From: Candidatus Faecivivens stercorigallinarum
Lineage (GTDB): Bacteria > Bacillota > Clostridia > Oscillospirales > Ruminococcaceae
Length of the DNA stretch: 17,428 bases
Assembly: GCA_018715465.1 (NCBI GenBank)
Contig: DVLN01000185.1
Location: forward strand, 1-17,428
Direction: 5' to 3'
Position numbers and translations under genes: made by a program. The notes beneath the pieces are model-generated. The model was not told where the DNA came from. It saw nothing but the letters and a program-made list of their open reading frames with translations, and made no database searches. How positions within the stretch are numbered: the first letter of the stretch is position 1; each line of letters begins with the position of its first letter. Positions 6,197-13,329 of this stretch are shown here, piece after piece.

Positions 6197-7168
6197 TCAG
6201 GTCAGTACATCACCCAGCCGGCGGATGGTTGCATCATCTGCAAACGAAACCTGCTTGACGGTAAATGCCCGGCCATTCAGATAGGACAGCGCGCAGGGCT
6301 CCTTAAAATCAAAGATCAGCTTATAAGAACACAGTGCCTGGCTCTCAAACCCCAGAGCACGTTCCCGGCGGTTGTCGGAATATTTGCCGTCCCCGACCAG
6401 CGGGCAGCCAATATAGGCCATATGGGCGCGGATCTGATGGGTGCGGCCGGTCTTCAGCTCAATCTCAGCAAGCGCAACCTTTTTATAGCTTTTCAGCACC
6501 CGGTAGCGGGTCACCATCGTCTTGCCGCCCGGTATGGTATGGTCATAGACAATCGCTTTGTTCTCCCGCTCATCCTTGCGCATAAAGTGCCGCAGGGTTG
6601 CCTCCCGCGGGGTGGGAACACCTTTGAGCAGGCAGAGATAATACTTGTGCAGCTCCCGGTCCCGGATGCAGGCGTTGAGCAGCCGCAGTGCCTCGGCGTT
6701 TTTGGCGACAATGACAATCCCTTCGGTATTGCGGTCAATCCGGTTGCAGAGGGCAGGTGCGAAGGACGCCTCCTGTTCAGGATGATAGTCTCCCTTTTTA
6801 TACAGATAATGCAGTACCCGGTTGATCAGCGTGTCGACCGACTCCCCCTCGTCCTCATGAACGATCAGGCCGGACGGTTTATTGACCAGCAGAATGTTTT
6901 CGTCCTCGTATACGGTCTGAATCTCTGGCCGGGCCTGCATAAATAACTGCTGAGAATCCTGAATGAAAAACTCGTCGCTGATAAAAAAGGTCAGAATATC
7001 CCCCTCCGACAGGCGGGTACTGATCTCCGCCTTTTTGCCGTTCAGCTTGATGTGACGGGTGCGCAGGAATTTGTACATCAGCGTCTTGGGCAGAGCGGGC
7101 AGCGCTTTGAGCAGGAATTTGTCCAGCCGCTGGCCCGCGTCGTTGACGCCAACTGTCATCTGTCTCAT
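6197..7168 (-). CDS. RluA-family 23S rRNA pseudouridine synthase
   Basis: This enzyme converts specific uridines to pseudouridine in RNA, most likely 23S rRNA; the exact site cannot be read from sequence. The 323-residue product has an N-terminal S4 RNA-binding domain (about 13-65: RLDKFLLKALP, RTRHIKLNGKKAE), then the catalytic domain with LLVNKPSGLIVHED (93-106), the active-site motif NRIDRNTEG (142-150, catalytic Asp145) and GRTHQIRAHMAYIGCPLVGD (241-260). The usual HRLDR is NRIDR here, a variant also seen in clostridial members. Its ATG overlaps the stop of the upstream four-cysteine gene by four bases (ATGA), so the two are translationally coupled. Confidence 0.95.
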   Translation of the reverse strand: MRQMTVGVNDAGQRLDKFLLKALPALPKTLMYKFLRTRHIKLNGKKAEISTRLSEGDILTFFISDEFFIQDSQQLFMQARPEIQTVYEDENILLVNKPSGLIVHEDEGESVDTLINRVLHYLYKKGDYHPEQEASFAPALCNRIDRNTEGIVIVAKNAEALRLLNACIRDRELHKYYLCLLKGVPTPREATLRHFMRKDERENKAIVYDHTIPGGKTMVTRYRVLKSYKKVALAEIELKTGRTHQIRAHMAYIGCPLVGDGKYSDNRRERALGFESQALCSYKLIFDFKEPCALSYLNGRAFTVKQVSFADDATIRRLGDVLT

Positions 7169-7374
7169 ATTTCGAAATCCTCCGGGCTGTATTTGGGCAG
7201 CGACGGCATCGGTTTTGGCTTACGGCGCAGGGGCGCGTACTGAAAATGCCGGCAGGAATAGGTGATCGACACCACTCCCTTTTTGCGGCAGAAGACCAGG
7301 TCTTCTTCCTCTTCCGGTGCCCCCCATTCGCAGTAGGCACAGGATGGTTCAATTTTCTTGCCAAACAGGGCCAT
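7165..7374 (-). CDS. Small conserved four-cysteine protein of unknown function
   Basis: The 69-residue product has four cysteines arranged CAYCEWG ... FCRKKGVV ... SCRHFQYAP, a spacing (C-x2-C-x13-C-x11-C) that suggests one bound zinc or iron centre. The tail is basic and proline-rich (RRKPKPMPSLPKYSPEDF). I recognise it as a conserved hypothetical of Clostridia, with no known function. The ATG at 7374 gives MALFGKK; a GTG two codons upstream (7380) is also in frame behind the same AAGGGAG. The stop overlaps the start of the pseudouridine synthase gene, so a link with RNA modification or simple co-expression is possible. Confidence 0.8.
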   Translation of the reverse strand: MALFGKKIEPSCAYCEWGAPEEEEDLVFCRKKGVVSITYSCRHFQYAPLRRKPKPMPSLPKYSPEDFEI

Positions 7375-7422
7375 GATCACCCGATCTCCCTTCTTATCCG
7401 CCGCTTTCCGGGCAGCGCTTGT

Positions 7423-8532
7423 TCACTGCGTAAAATCAGAAGTATTATAGCACATCTTCCGTCCGCCTGGCAAGAGCATCAGACAACAAACGACCAAAAA
7501 TACCGAAGAAACCAGGTTTCCGCTCCCAATCGACGCGGCAGCCGCCGGACTTGCTTCTGGGCCAAATCCGCAAAAGACACTCTCCGCCGCCCAGCTGGAA
7601 AACCCGAAAAACCGGTCGGCAATCAGCGTCACCAGAATACTCACCGGCAGATGCACCAGACGGCTGAGCCAGAACATCCGCATCGAAATTCCGCTTCCTC
7701 GCAAAAAGCAGACATTTTGCAGCCAGACCGATACCCCGCCCAGTGAACAACAACCGGCAATCCACCCGATTGCGGTCTGATAAGCAAGCCCTTTTGCCGC
7801 TGCGCATCCGACGCTGACCTCCAGTCCGGCGGTCAGCCACCGGCCGATTCCCCCCGGCAGCAGTTGCAAAAAACTCCCCACCACCGAAAAAACAACGACA
7901 AATCCACAGATGATCCCCATGCCCCGGACGGCCGATACCACCGCACTGACAAACCGTTCCCCCAGTCTGCCCCCTTCGGTTCCTTTGCAGCCATTGTCTG
8001 GAACGGTACCACCGCGCGCCAGCAGCCGTGCAACCAGCACACCCGTCAGTACTCCTGCCGCCAGCTGGCACCCCCACAGCGCCAGCCCCAGTTCCCCGCT
8101 CCCAAAGACATACCGCCCGACACCTGCCATAAATGCCGGGCTGGCGCCATACGCGACGGTCAGCAGCCGTCCGGCCTGCTCTTCCGAAATCCTGCCCTCC
8201 CGTTTCATCGACACCGCCATCCGCGCGCCGATCGGGTACCCGCCGATCACCCCCAGCAGCAGTGCCGAGCCTGTCGCCGCAGGCAGACGATAAAGCCCCG
8301 CCAGCAGCTTCAGCGGCCGAAGCAGCAGACTTCCCGTCCCCGCACCCGCCAGCAGGTCACAAAACACCATAAAGATAAACAGCGACGGGATCACCGTCTC
8401 CAGACAGAGCGCCGTTCCGCTGCGTACCCCCTCCGCCGCGACCTCCGACCGTATCAGCAGCAGGGCCCCTGCCCCCAATCCCATGACCGCCAGCATTCCC
8501 CGGCCGGCCTTGCGGGCTTTATCCAAAATCAA
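7423..8532 (-). CDS. ylbJ: Sporulation integral membrane protein YlbJ
   Basis: YlbJ is a polytopic membrane protein of the nucleoside-recognition (Gate) family needed for proper spore cortex formation in Bacillus. The 369-residue product has about eight hydrophobic segments and family motifs: ETVIPSLFIFMVFCDLL (45-61), GVIGGYPIGA (94-103), GRISEEQAGRLLTVAYGASP and later GMGIICGFVVVFSVVGSFLQ. It is somewhat shorter than the roughly 408-residue Bacillus protein. The start is a TTG at 8532, with GGAGG nine bases upstream (plus 8542-8546). The next in-frame ATG is 12 codons in and lacks a good ribosome binding site. The start overlaps the yqfC stop by 14 bases, so the two are coupled. Confidence 0.9.
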   Translation of the reverse strand: MILDKARKAGRGMLAVMGLGAGALLLIRSEVAAEGVRSGTALCLETVIPSLFIFMVFCDLLAGAGTGSLLLRPLKLLAGLYRLPAATGSALLLGVIGGYPIGARMAVSMKREGRISEEQAGRLLTVAYGASPAFMAGVGRYVFGSGELGLALWGCQLAAGVLTGVLVARLLARGGTVPDNGCKGTEGGRLGERFVSAVVSAVRGMGIICGFVVVFSVVGSFLQLLPGGIGRWLTAGLEVSVGCAAAKGLAYQTAIGWIAGCCSLGGVSVWLQNVCFLRGSGISMRMFWLSRLVHLPVSILVTLIADRFFGFSSWAAESVFCGFGPEASPAAAASIGSGNLVSSVFLVVCCLMLLPGGRKMCYNTSDFTQ

Positions 8533-8767
8533 TCCGTTCGACCTCCCCCCGCGCCAGCAGACGATTGTCCTGATAGGATAAGATCTCCAGCCCGCTCCCC
8601 CAGATGGTGCAGGGCGTTTTCCCCAATTTGAACCGCAGGTAACCCTCTCCGATATCCAGTACCGCGCTGCACCGTTCGGTGTAGATGACCCCGTTTTCCC
8701 ATATCTGAAAGGGCGCTGTCAGGCTCACTTTCATTTCGTCAAGCAACCCATCCCGCTTTTTCGCCAT
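8519..8767 (-). CDS. yqfC: Sporulation protein YqfC (YabP/YqfC family)
   Basis: YqfC is a small sporulation protein under sigma-E control in Bacillus, related to the YabP coat-assembly family; its biochemical role is unknown. The 82-residue product carries the family pattern: LTAPFQIWENGVIYTERC, a central VLDIGEGYLRFKLGK and GLEILSYQDNRLLARGEVERIDF. The ATG at 8767 follows AAGGAGGTG at ideal spacing. The frame continues upstream without a start of similar quality. In Bacillus yqfC lies directly before yqfD in the same direction. Here it is inverted, divergent from yqfD and fused into a ylbJ operon. Confidence 0.92.
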   Translation of the reverse strand: MAKKRDGLLDEMKVSLTAPFQIWENGVIYTERCSAVLDIGEGYLRFKLGKTPCTIWGSGLEILSYQDNRLLARGEVERIDFG

Positions 8768-8806
8768 CGTCCGCACCTCCTTCCTGTTGACAATCGGATG
8801 CCTGAC

Positions 8807-8835
8807 ATTATATTCGGCAGCGGGCAGGCATATAC
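8807..8835 (-). promoter_or_regulatory. Candidate sigma-E promoter for yqfC-ylbJ
   Basis: On the minus strand GTATATG (plus 8829-8835) is followed by 14 bases and AATATAAT (plus 8807-8814). Compared with the sigma-E consensus (KMATATT, 14 bases, CATACANT) this is five of seven and six of eight. It occupies the same bases as the opposite promoter of yqfD. It would start transcription about 8800, some 33 bases before the yqfC ATG. Confidence 0.6.
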
Positions 8836-8836
8836 T
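8808..8836 (+). promoter_or_regulatory. Sigma-E promoter for yqfD
   Basis: TTATATT (8808-8814), a 14-base spacer and CATATACT (8829-8836) match the sigma-E consensus at six of seven and seven of eight positions with the correct spacing. Transcription would start near 8843, about 44 bases before the yqfD ATG. yqfD is a sigma-E gene in Bacillus, which supports the call. Confidence 0.75.
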
Positions 8837-8886
8837 TAACCGCGACGCATCGGACAAAGCAGCAAATGGAAAGGTGTGAAGACACG

Positions 8887-10182
8887 ATGGCTAAATATCA
8901 ACCGGGATGTCTGTTGATTCGGGTGGAGGGCGACACCGCACGGTTTATCAACCGTTGTGCGGAAGAAGAAATCTCTGCTGAGCGGTTTTGCAGTACCGAC
9001 GGGGTGCTGTTCGGGTATATCCCCCAGAAAGATTATAAACAAACGCGCTTCCTCGCTGAGCAGCTTGGATGCGAACTGTCGGTGCTGGAAAAGGACGGCG
9101 TCTCCTGTACCCTCAGCCGTTACCGCAGGCGGCTGGGATTGATCGTCTGGCCGGCGGTGCTGACCGGCGCACTGCTGTTCTCCCAGTGCTTTGCCTGGGC
9201 GCTGACCGTCAACGGGCTGTCACAGGTAGACAGGGCGCTCATCCTGGACGCCGCAGAAGACGCGGGCCTGCGCATCGGCAGTTTCCTGCCGTCGGTCGAC
9301 ATGCAGGCAGTCGCCGACCATATCCTTGAGACCATTCCTGGGGTCGGTTACTGCGCCGTCAACAAGATCGGCTCCCATGTCGAAATCGAGATCAATGAGG
9401 CGGCACAGATCCCGACCGTCCTGCCGGACGACCCGTGCAGCGTCATCGCCGCTGAAACAGGAACCATCGTTTATCTGGAGGTGTACAACGGCCAGGAGTC
9501 GGTTAAGGTCGGGGAAACGGTCGGAAAAGGACAGCAGATCGTCTCCGGGATCACCGAATCTGCCGACGGCAAGACACGCTATGTCCATGCGAGCGCACTG
9601 GTGCTGGCAGACGCCAAATTTACCCGCGAATTTACACTGGATATAAAACAGCTGGAACGGGAATATCTGGATGAAAAAGAGGTTCGCTGGAGCGTCGAAC
9701 TGTTTGGAAAGGCAATCCCGCTCTATCTGCCCGACGGGGTGAAAAAGGCGGCCGGGCAGGCAGTAAAGGTGGCTGAACAGCTGACCGGCTTTCTATTCTC
9801 TGGCCCGGAATCGTCTGAACAGACGGATGATGAACAGGACGTCCTCTGGGAAGAGACGGTCACCCGCCAGCCGCTCACCATCGCCGGGGTGCAGCTGCCG
9901 ATCGGAATGATCAAAAATCTGCGGGAAAGCTATACCGAATCGGAAAAAATTTTTTCGGAAGAAGAAGCCCTTGCCCAGCTGCAGCAGGCGGCGGCCGCCT
10001 GGGAGACAGAAAACCTTGCAGACGGTGAGATCCTGTCGCGGGAGGAAAAAATGACGGTAGACAATGGGGTCGCGACGCTGACGGTCGATTATCTGTGCAG
10101 AATGGACATCGCTTCTCCAAAAAAGATCGAGGTGACGTTTGACGAAGAACAATCGGAAGAAACATCAGATTCTGCCGGCTGA
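8887..10182 (+). CDS. yqfD: Sporulation protein YqfD
   Basis: YqfD is a mother-cell membrane protein of the sporulation programme; no biochemical activity is established. The 431-residue product has an N-terminal cytoplasmic part (CLLIRVEGDTARFINRC), one membrane segment (about 83-108: GLIVWPAVLTGALLFSQC), and a large exported part. That part includes the family blocks GLRIGSFLPSVDMQAVADHI, INEAAQIPTVLPDDPCSVIA and AETGTIVYLEVYNGQESVKVG. It is longer than the roughly 398-residue Bacillus protein, mainly at the acidic C-terminus. I chose the ATG at 8887, behind AAAGGTG; an ATG at 8866 is in frame but has no ribosome binding site. First gene of the rightward cluster, with a sigma-E-like promoter and divergent from yqfC. 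Confidence 0.93.
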   Translation: MAKYQPGCLLIRVEGDTARFINRCAEEEISAERFCSTDGVLFGYIPQKDYKQTRFLAEQLGCELSVLEKDGVSCTLSRYRRRLGLIVWPAVLTGALLFSQCFAWALTVNGLSQVDRALILDAAEDAGLRIGSFLPSVDMQAVADHILETIPGVGYCAVNKIGSHVEIEINEAAQIPTVLPDDPCSVIAAETGTIVYLEVYNGQESVKVGETVGKGQQIVSGITESADGKTRYVHASALVLADAKFTREFTLDIKQLEREYLDEKEVRWSVELFGKAIPLYLPDGVKKAAGQAVKVAEQLTGFLFSGPESSEQTDDEQDVLWEETVTRQPLTIAGVQLPIGMIKNLRESYTESEKIFSEEEALAQLQQAAAAWETENLADGEILSREEKMTVDNGVATLTVDYLCRMDIASPKKIEVTFDEEQSEETSDSAG

Positions 10183-10195
10183 TCTGTCCTTTTTC
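10166..10195 (+). terminator. Weak candidate terminator overlapping the yqfD stop
   Basis: CAGATT (10166-10171) pairs with GATCTG (10181-10186) around a 9-base loop that contains GCCGGC. TCCTTTTTC follows. The stem is only 6 bp with one G-U pair, so termination would be partial. It would help separate sigma-E transcripts of yqfD from phoH. Confidence 0.35.
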
Positions 10196-10268
10196 AATAG
10201 CTCTCCTTATCGTTAAACTTGATGCTGGTAATACAAGAACAAATGAAAAATTTTGTGAAAATAGCATA

Positions 10269-10297
10269 GATACAAAATGCTTTTTTTATGGTATAAT
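10269..10297 (+). promoter_or_regulatory. Sigma-A-type promoter for phoH and downstream genes
   Basis: A perfect -10 TATAAT (10292-10297) lies 17 bases after GATACA (10269-10274), a -35 with three of six matches. The surrounding DNA (10230-10310) is much richer in A and T than the flanking genes. This would give phoH, ybeY, dgkA, era and later genes vegetative expression independent of yqfD. Confidence 0.65.
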
Positions 10298-10371
10298 ACT
10301 AGTAATTTAAAAGGGCAGCTTGTTTTCTGTCGACGGCTGCCGGAAATTCAGGAAAGGAATGAAGATCCAAC

Positions 10372-11346
10372 TTGGCTGAACAGCTGATCCCGTTTCGCGA
10401 TACCGATGAAATATCCGTTTTCTGCGGCAGTTTCGATGAAAACCTCACCGTCTTTATGAAATATTGCCCCGTCACCCTCAGCATCCGTGAGGATGGTCTG
10501 AAAATCGCCGGGGATGAGGCGGCGGTGGAAATTGCCGCCGCGGCTGCTGAAAATATCCTCTCGCTCATCCGCTCCGGGCAAAATCCCGATGAGGTCGCGA
10601 TCCGCTATGCGCTGGACGCCGCCGCCGGCGGTGAACAGCAGGAAGCGATGAGCCTTGCCGGTGACTGCATCTGCATCACCCAGAAAGGCAAGCCTGTCTC
10701 CCCCAAGACCGTCGGTCAGAAACGGTATATCAAAACCATTGAGCGCAAGACGATTACCTTCGGCGTCGGCCCCGCCGGTACCGGCAAGACCTACCTTGCC
10801 GTCGCGATGGCTGTCAAGGCGTTTAAGGCCGGTGTCGTCAGCCGGATCATTCTGACCCGTCCCGCGGTTGAAGCCGGTGAAAAGCTGGGCTTCCTGCCGG
10901 GCGATCTGCAAAACAAGGTCGACCCTTATCTGCGCCCGCTGTACGACGCGCTGTTTGACTTTCTTGGCGCGGAAAACTTCCAGCGGCTGCATGAGCGCGG
11001 CAGCATTGAGGTCGCCCCGCTGGCCTATATGCGCGGACGGACGCTGGATGAGTCGTTTATCATTCTGGATGAGGCACAGAACACCACCCGCGAACAGATG
11101 AAAATGTTCCTGACGCGGCTGGGCTTTGGCTCCAAGGTCGTCGTCACCGGCGACGTCACCCAGATCGACCTGCCTGATGGCAAGGTCTCCGGTCTGATCG
11201 AAGCAACCCGTGTCCTCCGCAATGTAGAGGATATCGGCATCGTCCGCTTCAGCGAAAAGGATGTTGTTCGTCACAAACTGGTTCAGGATATTATCAAGGC
11301 TTACGACCGTTATTATGAGGAGGGCAAATCCAAACGCCATGAATAA
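10372..11346 (+). CDS. phoH: PhoH-family ATPase
   Basis: PhoH-like proteins are P-loop ATPases associated with RNA metabolism and co-occur with YbeY; the substrate is uncertain. The 324-residue product has Walker A GPAGTGKT (133-140), the family signature LTRPAVEAGEKLGFLPGDL, PLAYMRGRTLDESFIILDEA with Walker B (about 229-233), and VVTGDVTQIDLP. Length is standard. The start is a TTG at 10372. A TGA at 10360-10362 closes this frame just upstream, and the first in-frame ATG is 28 codons in, which would remove the N-terminal domain. A six-codon frame starting at ATG 10359 overlaps the TTG. The 3' end overlaps ybeY by eight bases. Confidence 0.93.
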   Translation: MAEQLIPFRDTDEISVFCGSFDENLTVFMKYCPVTLSIREDGLKIAGDEAAVEIAAAAAENILSLIRSGQNPDEVAIRYALDAAAGGEQQEAMSLAGDCICITQKGKPVSPKTVGQKRYIKTIERKTITFGVGPAGTGKTYLAVAMAVKAFKAGVVSRIILTRPAVEAGEKLGFLPGDLQNKVDPYLRPLYDALFDFLGAENFQRLHERGSIEVAPLAYMRGRTLDESFIILDEAQNTTREQMKMFLTRLGFGSKVVVTGDVTQIDLPDGKVSGLIEATRVLRNVEDIGIVRFSEKDVVRHKLVQDIIKAYDRYYEEGKSKRHE

Positions 11347-11845
11347 AGTAAAAGTAATTATCTCCAACCGTCAGAATGTTGTCAAAATCCCGACCGGTAT
11401 CCGTCTGCTCGTCCGGCGCTGCTGCAACGCCGCCCTCAGGCTGGAAAACTTCTCCGAAGACGCTGAAATCTCGGTCACCTTTGTTGACAACGACGAAATC
11501 AGATTGCTCAACAAACAGCACCGCAACATCGACTCGGCTACCGACGTCCTCTCCTTCCCGCTCGGTGAAAACGGCGTCTATGACCACAATGAGTCGGGGG
11601 CTGCCCTGCTGGGAGATATTGTGATCTCAATGCCCAAGGCGGTTGAACAGGCTGAACTGTACGGCCATTCCCTCCAGCGTGAGGTCGGCTATCTGACCGC
11701 CCATTCGATGTTCCATCTGCTGGGATACGATCATGTCAACGGTGGGGTCGAGGCTGTGCATATGCGCGAAAAGGAAGAAACGGTCATGACTATGCTGGGG
11801 CTGCCCAGAGGCGCCAGCTATGTGATGGATGATGAAGGAATCTGA
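11339..11845 (+). CDS. ybeY: Endoribonuclease YbeY (rRNA maturation factor)
   Basis: YbeY is a zinc-dependent endoribonuclease for 16S rRNA 3'-end maturation and ribosome quality control. The 168-residue product has the early block ISVTFVDNDEIRLLNKQHRN, then TDVLSFPLG, GDIVIS and the metal-binding motif HSMFHLLGYDH, where His122, His126 and His132 are the likely zinc ligands. Length fits the family. The ATG at 11339 overlaps the phoH stop by eight bases, indicating translational coupling; the frame is open further upstream, but only as a shadow of phoH. It overlaps dgkA by 17 bases. Confidence 0.95.
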   Translation: MNKVKVIISNRQNVVKIPTGIRLLVRRCCNAALRLENFSEDAEISVTFVDNDEIRLLNKQHRNIDSATDVLSFPLGENGVYDHNESGAALLGDIVISMPKAVEQAELYGHSLQREVGYLTAHSMFHLLGYDHVNGGVEAVHMREKEETVMTMLGLPRGASYVMDDEGI

Positions 11846-12314
11846 TAAAAAGCGCGCGGCAGCAGGGCCTGCCGCCTTTTTCAAAAGCTTCCTGTACGCA
11901 GTGCGCGGTCTGAAAGTCTGTATATCCGAGCGAAATATGCGCTTCCATCTGAGTGCGGCGGTACTGGTGACCGCCTTTTCGCTTGTTTACGGGCTGGAAC
12001 GAGCAGAGTTCGGGTTGCTTTTTTTTGCGATTGGGCTGGTTGTTGCGCTGGAAGCGATCAACACCGCTGTCGAACGGCTGACCGACCTGGTTTCTCCCGG
12101 TTTCCATCCGCTCGCCGGTATGGCAAAGGATATTGCCGCTGGTGCGGTACTGGCGGGTGCGGTTGCGGCCGCTGTCATTGGATGTCTGCTTTTTCTACAG
12201 TTCCCCCGGCTGACCGACACCCTCCTGCTGATTGTGACCAGCTGGCGGCTGCCGGTTTTTGCGGTGCTCGCTGCGGGGGGACTTTGGTTCACCTTCCTTT
12301 ACCGGCCCCGCTGA
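11829..12314 (+). CDS. dgkA: Diacylglycerol kinase family protein, probably undecaprenol kinase (DgkA)
   Basis: In Gram-positive bacteria DgkA-type enzymes phosphorylate undecaprenol, recycling the lipid carrier for wall synthesis. The 161-residue product has a basic N-terminus, the helix FKSFLYAVRGLKVCISERNM with family Glu34 and Asn36, three membrane helices starting at about 40, 61 and 103, the active-site pattern EAINTAVERLTDL (75-87), and AKDIAAGAVL (99-108). An extra hydrophobic segment (about 137-157) makes it longer than the usual 120-130 residues. Two adjacent ATGs (11829, 11832) are possible. No good ribosome binding site is visible, so translation probably depends on coupling with ybeY, whose end it overlaps. 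In Bacillus cdd follows here; it is absent. Confidence 0.92.
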   Translation: MMKESDKKRAAAGPAAFFKSFLYAVRGLKVCISERNMRFHLSAAVLVTAFSLVYGLERAEFGLLFFAIGLVVALEAINTAVERLTDLVSPGFHPLAGMAKDIAAGAVLAGAVAAAVIGCLLFLQFPRLTDTLLLIVTSWRLPVFAVLAAGGLWFTFLYRPR

Positions 12315-12357
12315 CAGGCATATATTCTAATCAAGTCATTACGAAAGGATTACTTTC

Positions 12358-13272
12358 ATGAATCATACTGCTACCAAATCCGGGTTTGTCGCTATCGTCG
12401 GCAAGCCCAATGTCGGGAAATCTTCGCTGATGAACGCGCTGCTGGGCGAAAAAATCGCGATCGTTTCCTCCAAACCCCAGACCACCCGTACCCGTATCCT
12501 CGGGGTGCTGACCGACGAGGATACCCAGCTCTGCTTTCTGGACACGCCTGGTTTCCACAAGCCGAAAACCAAGCTGTCGGGACATATGAACAATGTTGTC
12601 AAAAACAGCATTGGTGAGGTTGACCTCGTCCTCTTTCTCGTCGAACCGATGGGGGCAATGGATGAGCAGGAACTGGAACTGATCGAGACCTTCAAGGCCC
12701 GCAGGCTGCCGGTTATCCTGGTTGTCAACAAAATCGACCTGATCGAAAAGGAACAGATTCTCCAGCGGATCGCCGAAGTGAGCGCCCTTTTCCCCTTTAC
12801 CGCCGTTGTGCCCGTTTCGGTCACCGGCAACAATGGGGTCTGTCTGGTGCTGGACGAGCTGAAGAAAAACTGCCCCGAAGGCCCCTTCTACTTCCCCGAG
12901 GACACCCTGACCGACCAGCCGGAACGCACCATCGCTGCCGAGGTCATCCGGGAAAAAATCCTGCGTAATATGCGGGATGAAGTCCCCCACGGCACCGCTG
13001 TCGTCATTGAAAAGATGCGGGAACGGGAAAATAACCCCGATATCCTCGACATCGAAGCGACCATCTACTGCGAACGGGACAGCCACAAGGGTATGATCAT
13101 CGGCAAGGGCGGCCAGATGCTGAAAAAAATCTCGACCGACGCCCGGACCGAGCTGGAAAATTTTCTCGACACCAGAATCAACCTCAAAACCTGGGTCAAG
13201 GTCCGCAGCGACTGGCGCAATGATGAGCGCGCCATCCGTTCGGTCGGGCTGAACTACGACGACAACGAATGA
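12358..13272 (+). CDS. era: GTPase Era (30S ribosome assembly)
   Basis: Era is a GTPase that binds near the 3' end of 16S rRNA and acts in 30S maturation. The 304-residue product has G1 GKPNVGKS (15-22), the switch region PQTTRTRILGV with G2 Thr, G3 DTPG (62-65), G4 NKID (124-127), and a G5 region reading VSVTG where most homologues have SALxG. The C-terminal KH domain has MIIGKGGQMLKKI (about 245-257) and the typical end KVRSDWRNDERAIRSVGL. Length is normal. AAAGGA lies about eight bases before the ATG. It follows dgkA by 43 bases and precedes a structured leader of the yqzL-like gene. Confidence 0.97.
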   Translation: MNHTATKSGFVAIVGKPNVGKSSLMNALLGEKIAIVSSKPQTTRTRILGVLTDEDTQLCFLDTPGFHKPKTKLSGHMNNVVKNSIGEVDLVLFLVEPMGAMDEQELELIETFKARRLPVILVVNKIDLIEKEQILQRIAEVSALFPFTAVVPVSVTGNNGVCLVLDELKKNCPEGPFYFPEDTLTDQPERTIAAEVIREKILRNMRDEVPHGTAVVIEKMRERENNPDILDIEATIYCERDSHKGMIIGKGGQMLKKISTDARTELENFLDTRINLKTWVKVRSDWRNDERAIRSVGLNYDDNE

Positions 13273-13286
13273 CTGTAAACTATCTT

Positions 13287-13311
13287 CCGTCTGCCAGATA
13301 CTGGCGGATGG
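13287..13311 (+). other. RNA hairpin 1 in the era-yqzL interval
   Basis: Arms 13287-13297 and 13301-13311 pair over 11 bp (two G-U pairs) around a three-base ATA loop. No U-tract follows on either strand, so it is not a standard terminator. It may be a processing or stability element between era and the downstream genes. Confidence 0.5.
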
Positions 13312-13329
13312 GTATATTCTGACAAAAAC

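Noticed and set aside
7864..8631. Plus-strand open frame opposite ylbJ
   Set aside because: Arg/Gln/Pro-rich shadow with no family resemblance.
8866..8886. ATG at 8866 as the start of yqfD
   Set aside because: No ribosome binding site precedes it; AAAGGTG is correctly placed for the ATG at 8887 and lies within the extra codons.
13313..13318. TATATT as a -10 for a yqzL-recO promoter
   Set aside because: No -35-like element 16-18 bases upstream, and the bases there belong to the 13287-13311 hairpin.
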